NCBI GenBank assembly: GCA_023313575.1
Contig: JAJTTP010000012.1
Location: 434,001-498,000 of the forward strand
Direction: 5' to 3'
Origin: Eutypella sp. D-1
Lineage: Eukaryota; Ascomycota; Sordariomycetes; Xylariales; Diatrypaceae
Length of the DNA: 64,000 nucleotides
Positions within the stretch are counted from its first letter, which is position 1. Every line of letters starts with the position of its first letter. The position numbers and the translations under genes are program-made. Under the pieces are notes generated by a model. It saw only the letters and a program-made list of their open reading frames with translations. It was not told where the DNA came from and did not search any database. Of this stretch, positions 45,279 to 57,215 are shown piece by piece.

Positions 45279-47188
45279 GAAATTTGGGCATTGATGTTTG
45301 TATAAACTCAGTGATGGGATAGTACGGTCTATTCTCGAAGTCGAGGTGAAGAAATGACTCCATCTTTATATTAGATGTTTTTCTTGTGGTCTTGTGTGGT
45401 GGCGTCTGTAGCAAACATATTCCATTATAAATCACAGTCAACTAAAGCTAAATGAGATTGTAGGTCCCAGTTCCCGGCGCACCCATCCGCACATTTAGAC
45501 TCACAATTGGAGCCAGACGGGAGGATAAACCTTTTGACACAACGTGAGACACATATCGGAAATAAAAAATTTTTCTAGTCGATGACGGCGCAGAGGTACA
45601 CAAGATCGTAAGTTGAAACGCGCAAATTATGCGCAAAGTCACACCCTCTATTTTCCCATGTTTTCTATCCTCTTGTTCTGGACCCCGCAAAGCCATTCAC
45701 GTTGCAGATATAAGCTGTGCAACTTTCCCATCTATTTGTAACTCAATGATAAAGGGTTTGGTCCCGGGTACCCGGTTGCTTTCTCATCCTTTGATACATG
45801 CATGTGACGAAGGAAATGGAGGCATATGTATGCTCATTGTAGACTGTGCGGGCTGAGACTGTGTGAGGAGTGATTCGAAACAACTACACCTGAGCGGGGC
45901 AAGCAAGACGGAAACGCCACCGATGACTGATCAAATCACAGCGTACTGGGTGATTGTGCTTCATATACGTTTCAATCAATATTCCGGGGACAATTAGCTA
46001 CGAACCTGACAATCTGGCACAAGATAAAGATTCAAGCAGCAAACCGTATTCTTGCCCCAGCACCATATGACTGGTAAGGGTACACTGCATTCAATTCCTG
46101 TTTTGGGTATACGTACCACCGCGAGGAACGATAGGAGTATAACGGGCACGGACACGGCGAAAGCGTAGGTATATGATGGAACAAATGAATCTGTATCTAG
46201 TGCCCTGCCCATAATGACGCAGCGAACCTGGTGGATGAGCGACCGTTCGCAAGTCAATGAGTTCAATGGTGGCAACGAAGATGATGAAAAGGGAAGAAAC
46301 TAGATTCAGGGCCCCTGTGCCAAGGGATGTAGCTATATGTAGGGCAGATAAGTGGGACTATTACTGAAGTAGTGGGCCCTAAGGAGCCCGAAAGGAGAAA
46401 GGTTTTACTATGAACGACAGAAAGAGAGAGGCTTCAGAGGGATTTGACATACCATATTAGAAGGGAACGGTCATAAAATGCGATGCATATCATTTCAAAT
46501 GAACAGTTCCTGGTAATCCGTGTGGAAATGAGATTGTGGTAGTGCAGCGGCCCCCAAGCTGGGGAGGACTGCTGTATGGGGTCTGATGTGATACGCATCA
46601 TCCTAAATAGGCCATCGGTCATACAGTGGCATACCCGTGACAGTCTACGAAGAGACACAAGGCTACAATCATGTTATGCAATGATGAGGCACCGGCTACT
46701 TCAAGTAGTCCAAAACACGAGGCATTATAATATACATGCATAGCGCGAGCAAGTGTATGGTAGATAAGTTGACAGTTGAACTATTAATAGAAAGACTAGA
46801 CCGATATAAGACAAACGTGGATAAACTGGCCTTACTTCACGCCTATGCAGGCGGGTAGGCAAGGCCTTCTCCTTAATACCTATTTAGACGTTACCACTGC
46901 GCGGATTGCCTGACCAAGGCGCTAGGGTACCTGGGGGAAGCCGGCAGAATTCCCATGTGGTCTGATATTGCTGCCAGCCAAGGCGGAAACATCTGCAATG
47001 CAAGCCACTGTCACTTGTCACACTGCGGATATGTATGTATGGGCCCATTCCCTCTCCCGGGTGCTTAAGACGAGCTATTATGGATAGCCGCCGGCGCGGT
47101 AAAGCAAGAGGGAGACCTGCTTAATCTATTTGCCAGGTTTACGCGTCGGCGAGGGAGAGCACTGATAAGTCCTAACATAATATTATAA
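45279..47188. other. Intergenic left of the retrotransposon, no gene seen
   Basis: Only short frames without motifs. It includes the promoter of the small secreted protein gene and the sequence into which the LTR element inserted. No second LTR or inverted-repeat element was recognised. Confidence 0.5.
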
Positions 47189-47193
47189 GGTAG
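47189..47193. repeat. Left 5-bp target duplication of LTR element (GGTAG)
   Basis: GGTAG directly precedes the TG start of the left LTR. It matches GGTAA after the right LTR at 4 of 5 positions; the difference is a G-to-A change of the RIP type. Confidence 0.8.
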
Positions 47194-47395
47194 TGTTGGT
47201 TGTTAATGGTCACTGGTATGGACCCACATACCAGTGGGAAGTACCTATGTACCTATCTCCCGTTTATATAAAGATACGGGCTTCGCCCGTATCCTTTTTA
47301 GATAGATAGATAAACTTTAAACCAAAATATAACACTAATTTTACCACTTTTTATTTTATTATTATCTTTTTCCTTTACGTATGTATTTATTAACA
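47194..47395 (+). repeat. 5' LTR, 202 bp
   Basis: Begins TGTTGG and ends TTAACA, the RIP-mutated form of CCAACA, which is intact in the right LTR. It contains a strong hairpin at 47273-47293, GATACGGGC-TTC-GCCCGTATC, also present in the right copy with one change. The left LTR is better preserved at its start and the right one at its end, so the two together reveal the consensus ends. Confidence 0.93.
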
Positions 47396-50300
47396 TTAAT
47401 TAATATTATTAAACAGATATAGCAATATAAATTAATAAGGTTAAAAAAGTTATTATCGTAATAATTTAAAAATCTTTTTATATTAATATTATTAATAGAT
47501 TTTTACCATTACCTTTCCCCGTTTATTTTTATAACGGATAATAATAACCTTTTTTCATTTATATTACCGTATAACAAACTTTTTCCACCTTTTTTATTAT
47601 TATTATAAATATTATTATCGTTATTATCTTTAAAACCACCTATTATATCGGATAATTAATAATAAGCCGGACTATTATTTAAAGCTATTAAAAAACGGCC
47701 TTATAAAGGAGAAAACTTTTAAATAAGGTTATAAATAAAAAAAAACCGCTTAACAGGAAAATATAAATACTTTTATTTAGTTTTTTAACTTTATTTTAAA
47801 ACGTACGGCATTATTAGTTTAAGTATTTAACCTCGCGGTTATAAAATAAACGGAAATCGACTTTTAATAGGTTATTCTTAGGTAAAAGGTTATATAAGCA
47901 TTATTTACTTTTAATAACTTTAAAATAATTAATAACCGCCCCGATATTAACCGAACGACGGAAAAAACGTTTAATAAATATTAAAACCATTTTCGGGAAT
48001 TTATAAAAATAAACTTTAAAGTTATATTTAAATAATTTCGGTTTATTTTAAAAACGGTATTAATATAATAAAACGTATACGTTAAAAAAAATAATATAAA
48101 TTTTATAATTAAGTTAACTAATTTTATCACTTAATAATAATTCCCGGAATAAAAATTTATTAAATTTAAAGCAGTTATAAATAAATAACTTTATACGTTA
48201 ATATAAAAAGTATCGGTTTATAACATAAAATACGGATTAATTTATTTATAGTTTTATAAATTATTTATATATTTTATTATTCGGCTCGGGACGTTTATAA
48301 AATTATCCGGTAAGCCTTAATATTAACCGTTTTAAAATAATTAATTAAAAATTTTAACGGCATAAATCATATTATATAAAATAATAACCCTATTTATTTT
48401 ATTATTTAATTTTTTACGTTAATTTTTAAAATATGCTTTTAACTAACCTTTTTTTTAACATATTTTTACCTCGGATTAACCGCGTACCGATTTAAATTTT
48501 AACCCGGAACGCCTAAAACCTTATAAAATATTAAACATTTTAATAATATTTAACCACTTTTTTTTTAAAAACGGATTTAACCTTAACTTATTCCGTTTAT
48601 ATAATAACCTTTTTTTACGTAAATAATATAACCTTTTTTTTTTCCCTTTTTTACTTAATTTATATAACCTTTTCCTTTATAACTTATATAACCTTTTCCC
48701 GGGAATATTAACTTAAGGTATCCGTATTAATACCTTTACCTTTCGGGATACCTTTAATTAAAATACTTTTACGGTTATTTAGCCTATCCGCTTTACCCGG
48801 GCGTACCGGGTTATTTACCCTGGCCCATAGGAAATAACCAATAGCCTTTTAAACAGCCATACTTAATAATAAAAAGGGATAACCGGACCGTCCCCTTTTT
48901 AAGAATTTAAATTAACCCGTATATTATAAAACTTAAATAATTTAAAAAATACCAACTTTTAACGTTACCTTTTTTTTCTTTACCGATTGCTTTAAATAAA
49001 AAACCAGGGCCCGTAAAAATTTTAAAAAATTACGATTTTTCTTTTTAAACGGTACCTAAATTTACCCCGGAACTTAATTTATTATTAAGCCGGACCTTTA
49101 TGCTTATTAATAATTAATAGGAATAAACTTATTACGTTATTTTATTAATTAATATCTTAAATAAACTATATTTATTAACGATTATAAAATAATTTAAAAA
49201 AGCCTGGAATAAAAAAAATAATTATATAAAAAAAATTTACGATATTTTAAAAAATAAATTCTGATTTTTTTTTAATATATATTATATTAACGGTATTCGG
49301 TAAACGTAATTCCATATTATATTTTTAATTATTTTATTAAAACATATAACATTATATTTTTTTTATAACGTTTTCCGCCATTTAATATTTACCGATATAT
49401 ACTTTATTATAAAACATTATTTTAATACCGAATAAAATAAAATTTAATATTATTATAACTAAACTTTTACGACTTTTTTTAATATTAAGGCTAAAAACGC
49501 CGGCAAAAATAATTTAAAAATACTTCAGATTATATTTAATAAACTTTTTTTATATTAAAAAGCATTAAGATCAGATTTCCGAAAAAAATAATAATTAATC
49601 GCCGTTATTTATTAAGCCTGTTAAACGGTTCCCTAACTTTAATATGCCTTTTTCGAACCTGTTACTTATTTTAAAAACTTAATAAATAAATTACGGGCTT
49701 CGATTAGCACCTATAAAGTTATAAAAAAAACCAGTTAATATATAGCTAATAAAAGTAATAACGATAATAATAATAACGATAATAATATATTTTATATAAA
49801 CCGTAAATATTACCGGAACGATAAAAGCGGGAAATACCATTAAAAATAAAAACCCGACCGATAATAAAAACGTAAATATTAAGTATATAAAAAAAAAGGT
49901 ATTAATTTATAAAATATCTAAAACAGGAACGTAAAAAAGTAAAAAATAAATAAAAGGCTAAAAAAATGGACCGACGCGTTAATTATTCAGCTTTTTTAAC
50001 AGAATATAAAAATATTAAACTTATTTTGGAACTAGAAAAAGAAAATACCGTAAAACATTTTAATTAATCGGATAATAATTAATATTTTATAACTGCCTAT
50101 TTATTTAATTAATCTTTTTAGCACCGAATTAACCCTTTTTTATTAATAATAAAAAATAAAATGCCCGATATTATTTTCGTTTTAAATAAATATATTAGGA
50201 ATATATTTTAAAAAATCATATTAAATATAAAAGCCGCCAAAATATCCATTACAAAAAAGGAATAATATTTGGCTTTAATAAAAAAATATCTTAACCAATA

Positions 50301-53300
50301 ATTAAAAATAGATAAAAACCGCGTAAAAAAATAACTATCCGTTTTAAAAACGGACCTTTTATTAAATTATTTAACATAATCTCCGTTATTACGCTATTTG
50401 GCTAAATCGATTTTTATATAATAAAAATAAATATCCCGTTTTTAATATTAATTAAAAATATAAACCGTTTTAGCATATATTTTAATAACGTTATTAACCA
50501 GTTAATTAATAAAAACAGTATAATAATAAACGTTATTCGAAAATAAAAACACCCGTAATTTAAATTCGATAATATTATTTATTTTACGAAAATAAAATTA
50601 TATAAAATTTATACGCATTTTAAATACTTATTTATTAATAAATTACATAACCTATTAAATAAAATAAGGCACGATATCGATATTAATGCATTTAAAGAAA
50701 TTAACAAATTTTACCACCATTATTAAATTAAAAGTAAAACCTTTTAAAGGTTTAGATTTAACTTAAAAAACCCGGAAATCGATTTTAATTTTAAAATAAT
50801 TATTAATATAATATATTTAAACGGGAAACTTATTTTTTATATTATTAACGTAACCATTAAATTTTAAGTAATACGTTTTATAAAAAATATATTAATTAAA
50901 AAAATATAAAATATGCTAAAAAAATGCTAAATCGATACCTATTTAAAACCTTTAAATATTATTACTTATAACGTTAATATAAATTTCGACAGCACCGAAT
51001 TCCGTAATAAAGCACGTTTAATTAATATTACCTACTATTAAATACCGGTAAAAACATATTAATTTATTAGTAAAATAAAAAAATACTATGGTTTTATACG
51101 TAAAATTTATAAAATTATTATAAAAAAACTTAAAAGTATTAAATTAAAATTATTACGTTTATAAATAATAATAAAAGTAATTAATAATATAATTAACCCC
51201 GACGGATTTATTTTTACTTTTTTAATTTTTAAAACTTACCTTTATATTAATATAAATTTACCCCTTACCTTAATATAAACCTAAAAAGCTTAAGCTATAT
51301 AAAAAGCTATAACAGAAATTAAAAAAATTAAGGTATAAAAATCGGTTTAAAACACGTTAAATATTAAGAACGGCCTAAATACGTAAAAAACCTTATTAAA
51401 ATCTTTTTTATTAAATAATAAAGTATTTATATACAAAAAAAAAAATGGCTAAAAAAAACTATTTAAAATTATTACGGTTACCGATAAAAACGTAACAGTA
51501 AATTCGAAAATAATAAAAAATATAACAACTTTCCGAAACTTATACGTTAAATTTTATACCTAATTAAAAAAAGCTTTTATTTAAAAAAAACCAAAAATTA
51601 TTACCGTCGAAAAAGTTAAAACGATATAAACGAATTTTTAATACGTTAATATTAAGGAAAAAAATAATAAGATATTTACTTTTAAGCTAAAGGTAAATAA
51701 TAAGATTATAACGCCCGGTAAGTTATTTAAAGCTTTTAACCTTAAAAAACTAAACGTTTTATTTAAGGAAAATATTTTTCGACCCGAAATATATAACGCC
51801 GCTAAATATTAAAATATAATAATATTTAAATTAAAAATAATTTATAAAATAAAAAATAAAAACATTTTATCGCCGTATAAAAAATTACGGTTAATTATTT
51901 AAAGTTACGGAGATTTAAATAAAATTTTTATTATAATTTATGCGTTTATTATTTAATAAGTTAGTTAACGTTTTATTTTAACGATAACCCTTATTTTACG
52001 GCTTAAAAAAATAAAAATTATAATATAAAATATTACCATAGCTTATACCCAGTTTAAAACGTTAATGCAACGGATTATTTTTATATAATTACCCGTTAAA
52101 TTAAAAAAAAAATACCCCGAAAAAACGTTATTACGTATTATTAAACCGTTATATAAATTTATAAAATTAGGCATTTATTAATTTAAAACCTATTTATAAC
52201 ATTATTAATAAAAATTATATATAAATTTTTTAACGTTTAACCCTTATTTATTAATATCGGATTTAAAACTATTCGGGATTATAAAACTTTAAATAAATAA
52301 TACCTTTAATGTCGGCATTACGGAGTTTATGGCCTTAAAAAATAAAACATTTATCGAAATAAAAATTAAAATACGCTTTTAAAAAATATTAAAAAATAGA
52401 TTAACCGAAAATTTTAACGGCTTATAAATTATTATCCGTAAATATAAAATATTTGCTATATAAAAAAAATAAACTGAAAAACTGAAATTTTTAAATTTAA
52501 AAACACTTTTTTAAAAACTGATAAAAAAATATATTAAATAATAAATACGGGGAGCTTATATTTTTTTTATTTACTAATTAAAAGCTGTATTTAATTACTT
52601 TATAATAACGTAATATACCGAACCCGGCCTTAAAAAAACTAAAATATTAAATACCAGAATTTAATAATAAAAAAATAATAAAAACCGCAGGTTTATATAT
52701 ATCGAGCTAAAACCTAAAAAATTAAAACTATATATCTTTATCGATAGTTTATTTATTAATAATAAGGATATAAATTCGTAAATCGGTTATATTATCGTTT
52801 TAAATAATAAAAAATTAAGATATAATAATAAACTTAACGTTAAAAGTAACATTATTTATTAATTATTTATTAAATATAAACGCGTTACCCGTAACGTTTT
52901 AACTAATAAGATATATGGTATAATTTAAAGGTTTAATATAAATTATATTATTTATTACACGTTAAATATTATCCTAACCCGATTAATATTTTTTTACGCT
53001 TTATTAATTTTATATATTAACTTTTTTTTTTATATTAATACTTAATATAAATAAGCAATATTAATAAAAAAAGATTAATAATCGATTTAATAACGTTATA
53101 ACAGTTATATAAGAATAAAAAAATTAACGATATCCGATAAATTTATAATGTTTATAACTTTACCGATGCTATAACGAAAACCACTTTTAATAAGGTTATA
53201 AAAATATTTATTAAAAATAACCAGATTATCTTAAAACTGAAAAAATAAATAAAACGGGAATAATATTATTAACGTTTATTATTTAATTATTTATTTATTT

Positions 53301-53373
53301 ATTTATTTATTTACTTATTTACTTTTTTATAACATTTCGTAACTAATAAGTTACGAAAAAAAAATAAAGTAAA

Positions 53374-53575
53374 TATTAATTATTAATAATCACTGGTATA
53401 AACCCACATACTAGTAAAAAGTACCTATGTACCTATCTCCCGTTTATATAAGGATACGGGTTTTGCCCGTATCCCTTTTAAATAAATAGATAGACCTTAA
53501 ACCAGAATATAACACCAGTTTTACCACCTTTTATTCTGTTATTATCTCTTTCCTTTACGTACGTACCTACCAACA
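53374..53575 (+). repeat. 3' LTR, 202 bp
   Basis: The same length as the left LTR. It starts TATTAA, where the left copy has TGTTGG (all differences are G to A), and ends in the intact CCAACA. The duplicate GGTAA follows at 53576-53580. Confidence 0.93.
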
Positions 53576-53580
53576 GGTAA

Positions 53581-55056
53581 TGCGCACCTTTGCCCTCTTT
53601 TGATTTGAGGTAAGAGTTACCGAGTAAACAGAGAGTCGTCGGTACTATCCACGATCCCTGAGATCTAAGTATCTTCTTTTGACGGAATAGGAAGGTGTCC
53701 ATGTCGATTTGCCGCTTCTCCGCCAGACTAGAGCAGCATCTAAGACCTGAGTACGCCAGGTAGGTCATTCCCCGCCATCGATGACTGGCTTTACAAGCAA
53801 ATACTTCGATGGACTTTGGAACTGAGTAACGGAGAATCCACTTCGTCGGTACCAGAGCCCCTGGTCTGATCGAAGCGGGGGTTCGTCATTGGCCTCACGT
53901 GTCCCACCCTGCTAGGACTAGAGGGACGGTCGCCTTCAGCGGTCGGCGCGTCTGTATGAGGACTTGATTGGTCGGTTGAAAGTTGTATTCTTGGCAGGAT
54001 ACGGAGCCCGGCACTTGGCCGCGAGACGCCCAGCAACAAGCCAAGACAAAATAGACGAGATCTGCGTGGTTAACTAGGCGATCCACTTAAAGAACGGGAG
54101 GAGATCCCTCCCATACAGGGGTCCCTTCCCAATCTACCCTTCGACAGCCCTCCTCCTCCCATTGGACTGAGCAGGACAAAGTGCGCATCCCCAAGGAAAT
54201 CAGTATCGGCCAGACTTTCAGGTAGCTAACTACCTATGACGGGCAAGACGGGCTCCTCGGGCTAGCCTATTGGAACGGTACTCTCTTAGCAGCCGAGTCC
54301 AGCTGTTCCCAACCTCGTGCAGACTAGTAGGCCAAGATCCCACACCCTGGTTGGCCTAGAAGATCGCGCCCGCTTGTGCTGTCGACCACGATCATGCCTG
54401 GCGGCTTGTCTATTGGCTGCTCGAGGTCCCCCTTGGCCTCCCGTTTGGGCCAAGTGAGAGGGAGGGAGGAGACCTGTGTCTATTCTGAGAAACAGAAGAA
54501 TACCCAAGGAAAAAAACGATATTACCCACTCCCGCTGGGAGACGACCTCCCGTTCACCAAATAGCACGTAGACAAGACGCAATAAGCAGCCGGGGCTAGC
54601 CCACAAGTAGGTAGGAGGGCCCTTCAACCACAGTCTGGGCGGCGAGCCGCCTGGGTATTATTGCTGCGCTGTGATAAAAAAGGGCGTGGCATAGGATTAA
54701 TGACATATAGACAATCGCGAATCCACTCATCATCCCCCTCAACGTTGTCGGGGTCCCTGTTTGTTCCTCCCCCCCCGAACCTTACTGTCGGTTTCGCTGT
54801 ATAACTGGTCCGGGACGTGTCCGGCCTATGAGAACTGCTTTCTACTTCCCATCTCCGACTCATGTGCGCAGTAGACGGTGCTCAACTGGATTCGACCGTA
54901 ACTGTTTGCGCATAATGAACCGGTTGCCATGACCAAGCGTTGGAGGTAGTGTCGTATTACCAACCTACCGAGCTCCCCCCTTTTTTGTGAAATCATATAC
55001 CCGGACGGGTTTCTCGTACGAAGAGCGTAACCTGAGGGTGTCCGGCCGCGCCGACC
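53581..55056. other. Intergenic right of the retrotransposon, no gene seen
   Basis: Composition returns abruptly to normal after the LTR. The longest frame is 113 codons (54627-54286, -), without motifs. The right end is the promoter region of paralog D. Confidence 0.5.
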
Positions 55057-56856
55057 ATGGTGGCCCTCAAATTTCTCTTCGGTCTAGTGCTTCTGAATCT
55101 CAGGGCGTCCTCCGCGCTCCAGGTGACCTCGGGCTCATCATGTTCCGCCGTGTGTATCAACGACACCGAGGCCGACCCGCTAGACCCGGAGTCGTCGAGC
55201 ACCGACATCTCAGAGATAGTTTGCCACAACGATGAGTACAAGACAGAGAGCATGGGCCTAAAGTACAGGAATTGCCTTGACTGTCTGCGGAAAAGCAACG
55301 CCACCCACGAAACTGAGAGCGATACCCAGTGGTTTCTCTGTAAGACGAATCCAACTACCTACACTCTTTGACCCGTAATGAACCCGCAAGCGGTTGTTGA
55401 CTAACACGAGGGATATGACTATCAGATAACCTGCGCTACTCGGTAGACGTCTGCGTATACGGGTTTCCGAATGCGTCGAAGCGGGTCTCCACGCCCTGCG
55501 ACATAGAGACGTCGTGCGGTCCGCTGAAGAAGGCCATGGAGGCCGGCAGCCTGGACCCTAACCGTGATGCGTACGAGTATTGCTCAGCCGACGGCGACGA
55601 CAGGTTCTCCACCCGCAGCCTGAGCCCATGCATTTCGTGTCTGGCCGCTAGCGCGGACCTTTCATATATGGCCAATTGTTAGTTTGCGCCAGCGCCGCTA
55701 CCTTTTAGAAAGAAGGAGGTTGAGGAGAGTCCTGGAATCTAACGATCTCACAGTCATGACTGCGTTGCAGGCGGGTTGCGAACAGCGGCCCGAGGGCGGC
55801 AAGATGCTCGGCCTCAGCGGCACGGTATTCACGAAGGAGCGGGTGGAGATCACGGACCCGCCCGAAGATGAGCCTCCTCCTGAAGACAAGGACTCTGGAA
55901 CGATGACACAGGGAACGGTCGTGGGGATCGCCGTCGGTGCGTCGCTGCTCTTCCTCGGCGGCTTGGGGCTCTTCTGGGTTTACCACCGGCGGCAGAAGCG
56001 AATGTACGGGGAGGCCGTGCAGTCGGACTACGACCCGCGAGGCGGCGCCGCGAGCAGCAAAGCCCTCACGCCTTCGCCTCCGCCTCCGTCACACTTCGGG
56101 GGCGGCGGTGGCATGCTCTCGTCCTCCTACTCGTACGACCCCCAGAAGATGATGATGGCACAGGTGGGCGAGTACGAGCTCCGCTCTCAGCACCAGCGCC
56201 AGACGCGCCCGCACTCGCACTATGCCAACGTCGCAGATTACCAGGAGGCCCTCGAGAAGGAGATGGCCAGCCTCCAGAGTCAGGGTCAGGTACAGGGGTA
56301 TCAAACGATGCCACATCGAATACCCGACGCAACCGCGACCTTTATTTCTAATACCACGAACCACAACAACCACTACGCCCAAAACCCGCACCTCCCCGGC
56401 GCGGGCGCGCAGAGCGCGCTTCTACCCACGCACCCGGCGTACCATGAACCACATAGCCGTCAGGGATCGAACCACAGCGCAAGGGGCCCGTCGCCGCCGC
56501 AGCCCGCCAGGACAGCCGACCATGCCGACTCGTACGCCATGGAGCGGTATCTGGGCGCGGCTGAGAACCCGAGTAGTCAGCAAGTGCCGGGACCGCCGCC
56601 GCCCCCAGCCTCGCATATCCGAGGGGGATCCGACAGCGGCGCTGCTGCTGTCGCCCAGCAAGTACAGCGCCCAGCGCCGCCGCCGCCGCCGCCGCCTCCA
56701 CCGCGTACCCCCAAAGCGCCCGTATTGAGCCTACCCTCCGTGCCACGCATACGGGTGCCGAAGAAGTACGTGCCGCCGCGGATCAGCGTCGAGGGGCCCA
56801 CGCCGGTAGACGGTGAAGGTGATAGCGACAACGATGGACGAGAGTGGCGGCGATGA
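55057..56856 (+). CDS. Receptor-like type-I membrane protein, paralog D
   Basis: Three exons (55057-55339, 55426-55677, 55754-56856) join in frame to 545 residues; the middle exon is 252 nt. Signal peptide about 1-20, then all 12 family cysteines including PCDIETSCG and CISC. The juxtamembrane motif is LGLSGTVFT...ITDPPED; the membrane helix is about 231-255, followed by HRRQKR. The tail carries YELRSQ, an ADYQEALEKEMASLQSQ segment, long poly-Pro runs, and the terminal motif LSLPSVPRIRVPKKYVPP. These last features match paralog C, so C and D look like the closest pair. GC-rich codon use like the GH43 gene. Probably a plasma-membrane protein with signalling or scaffolding tail; function unknown. 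Confidence 0.88.
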
Positions 56857-57215
56857 TGTCCCTTTTTTTCATTCCCGCGGGGTTTGGGCGGTTTACCGGT
56901 GCGGTTAGACGTTGCAGTGGGCTTTTTCTTCAGCATTGTACCAGCATACAAATGCATGGGAGGGACACACATGGCATGGCATGGCATGGACAGGCAAGGG
57001 CTACGTGGTTTATTTCGGTTTCAATGGCATGGTGTTTTAGTGATTGTTTATTAAATGGGCTGGACATGGCTTATTTTCTTTCCATGACTCTTGGATGTAT
57101 TGGAATAAGTCCTCAGAGGGTTTATTTTTGTCACGTGGTAAAGGGATATGCACAGAATTATTCAACCTCTACCTATACTACAGCGACCTCCCAGTGACCC
57201 TCTGGCTTCTATCTC
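56857..57215. other. Intergenic between convergent genes
   Basis: 3' flanks of paralog D (+) and the kinase-like gene (-). A short ATGGC tandem repeat occurs near 56970-56990. Nothing else was seen. Confidence 0.5.

Larger units (their letters stand above)
47194..53575 (+). mobile_element. RIP-degenerate Ty1/copia LTR retrotransposon, full length
   Basis: A 6382-bp element with 202-bp LTRs at both ends and a 5-bp target duplication. The interior is extremely AT-rich with stops in every frame, yet a decayed polyprotein can be followed on the + strand. An integrase end with FDSTEFRNKAR and INPDG is near 50980-51300. A reverse-transcriptase segment (SYGDLNKIF, ITIAYTQFKT) is near 51890-52120. 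An RNase H segment (LYIFIDSLF, KRVTRNVLTNKIYGI) is near 52720-52930. Integrase before reverse transcriptase is the copia order, not gypsy. Nearly all damage is C-to-T or G-to-A, as expected from RIP. The region 47.4-50.9 kb should correspond to gag, protease and early integrase but is too decayed to delimit. Confidence 0.92.

Noticed and set aside
54286..54627. 113-residue minus-strand frame right of the retrotransposon
   Set aside because: No recognisable domain, and no splice or family support.
56066..56987. Several frames of 80-168 residues overlapping the tail of paralog D on both strands
   Set aside because: Composition-driven shadows of the proline-rich tail; low complexity and no start context.
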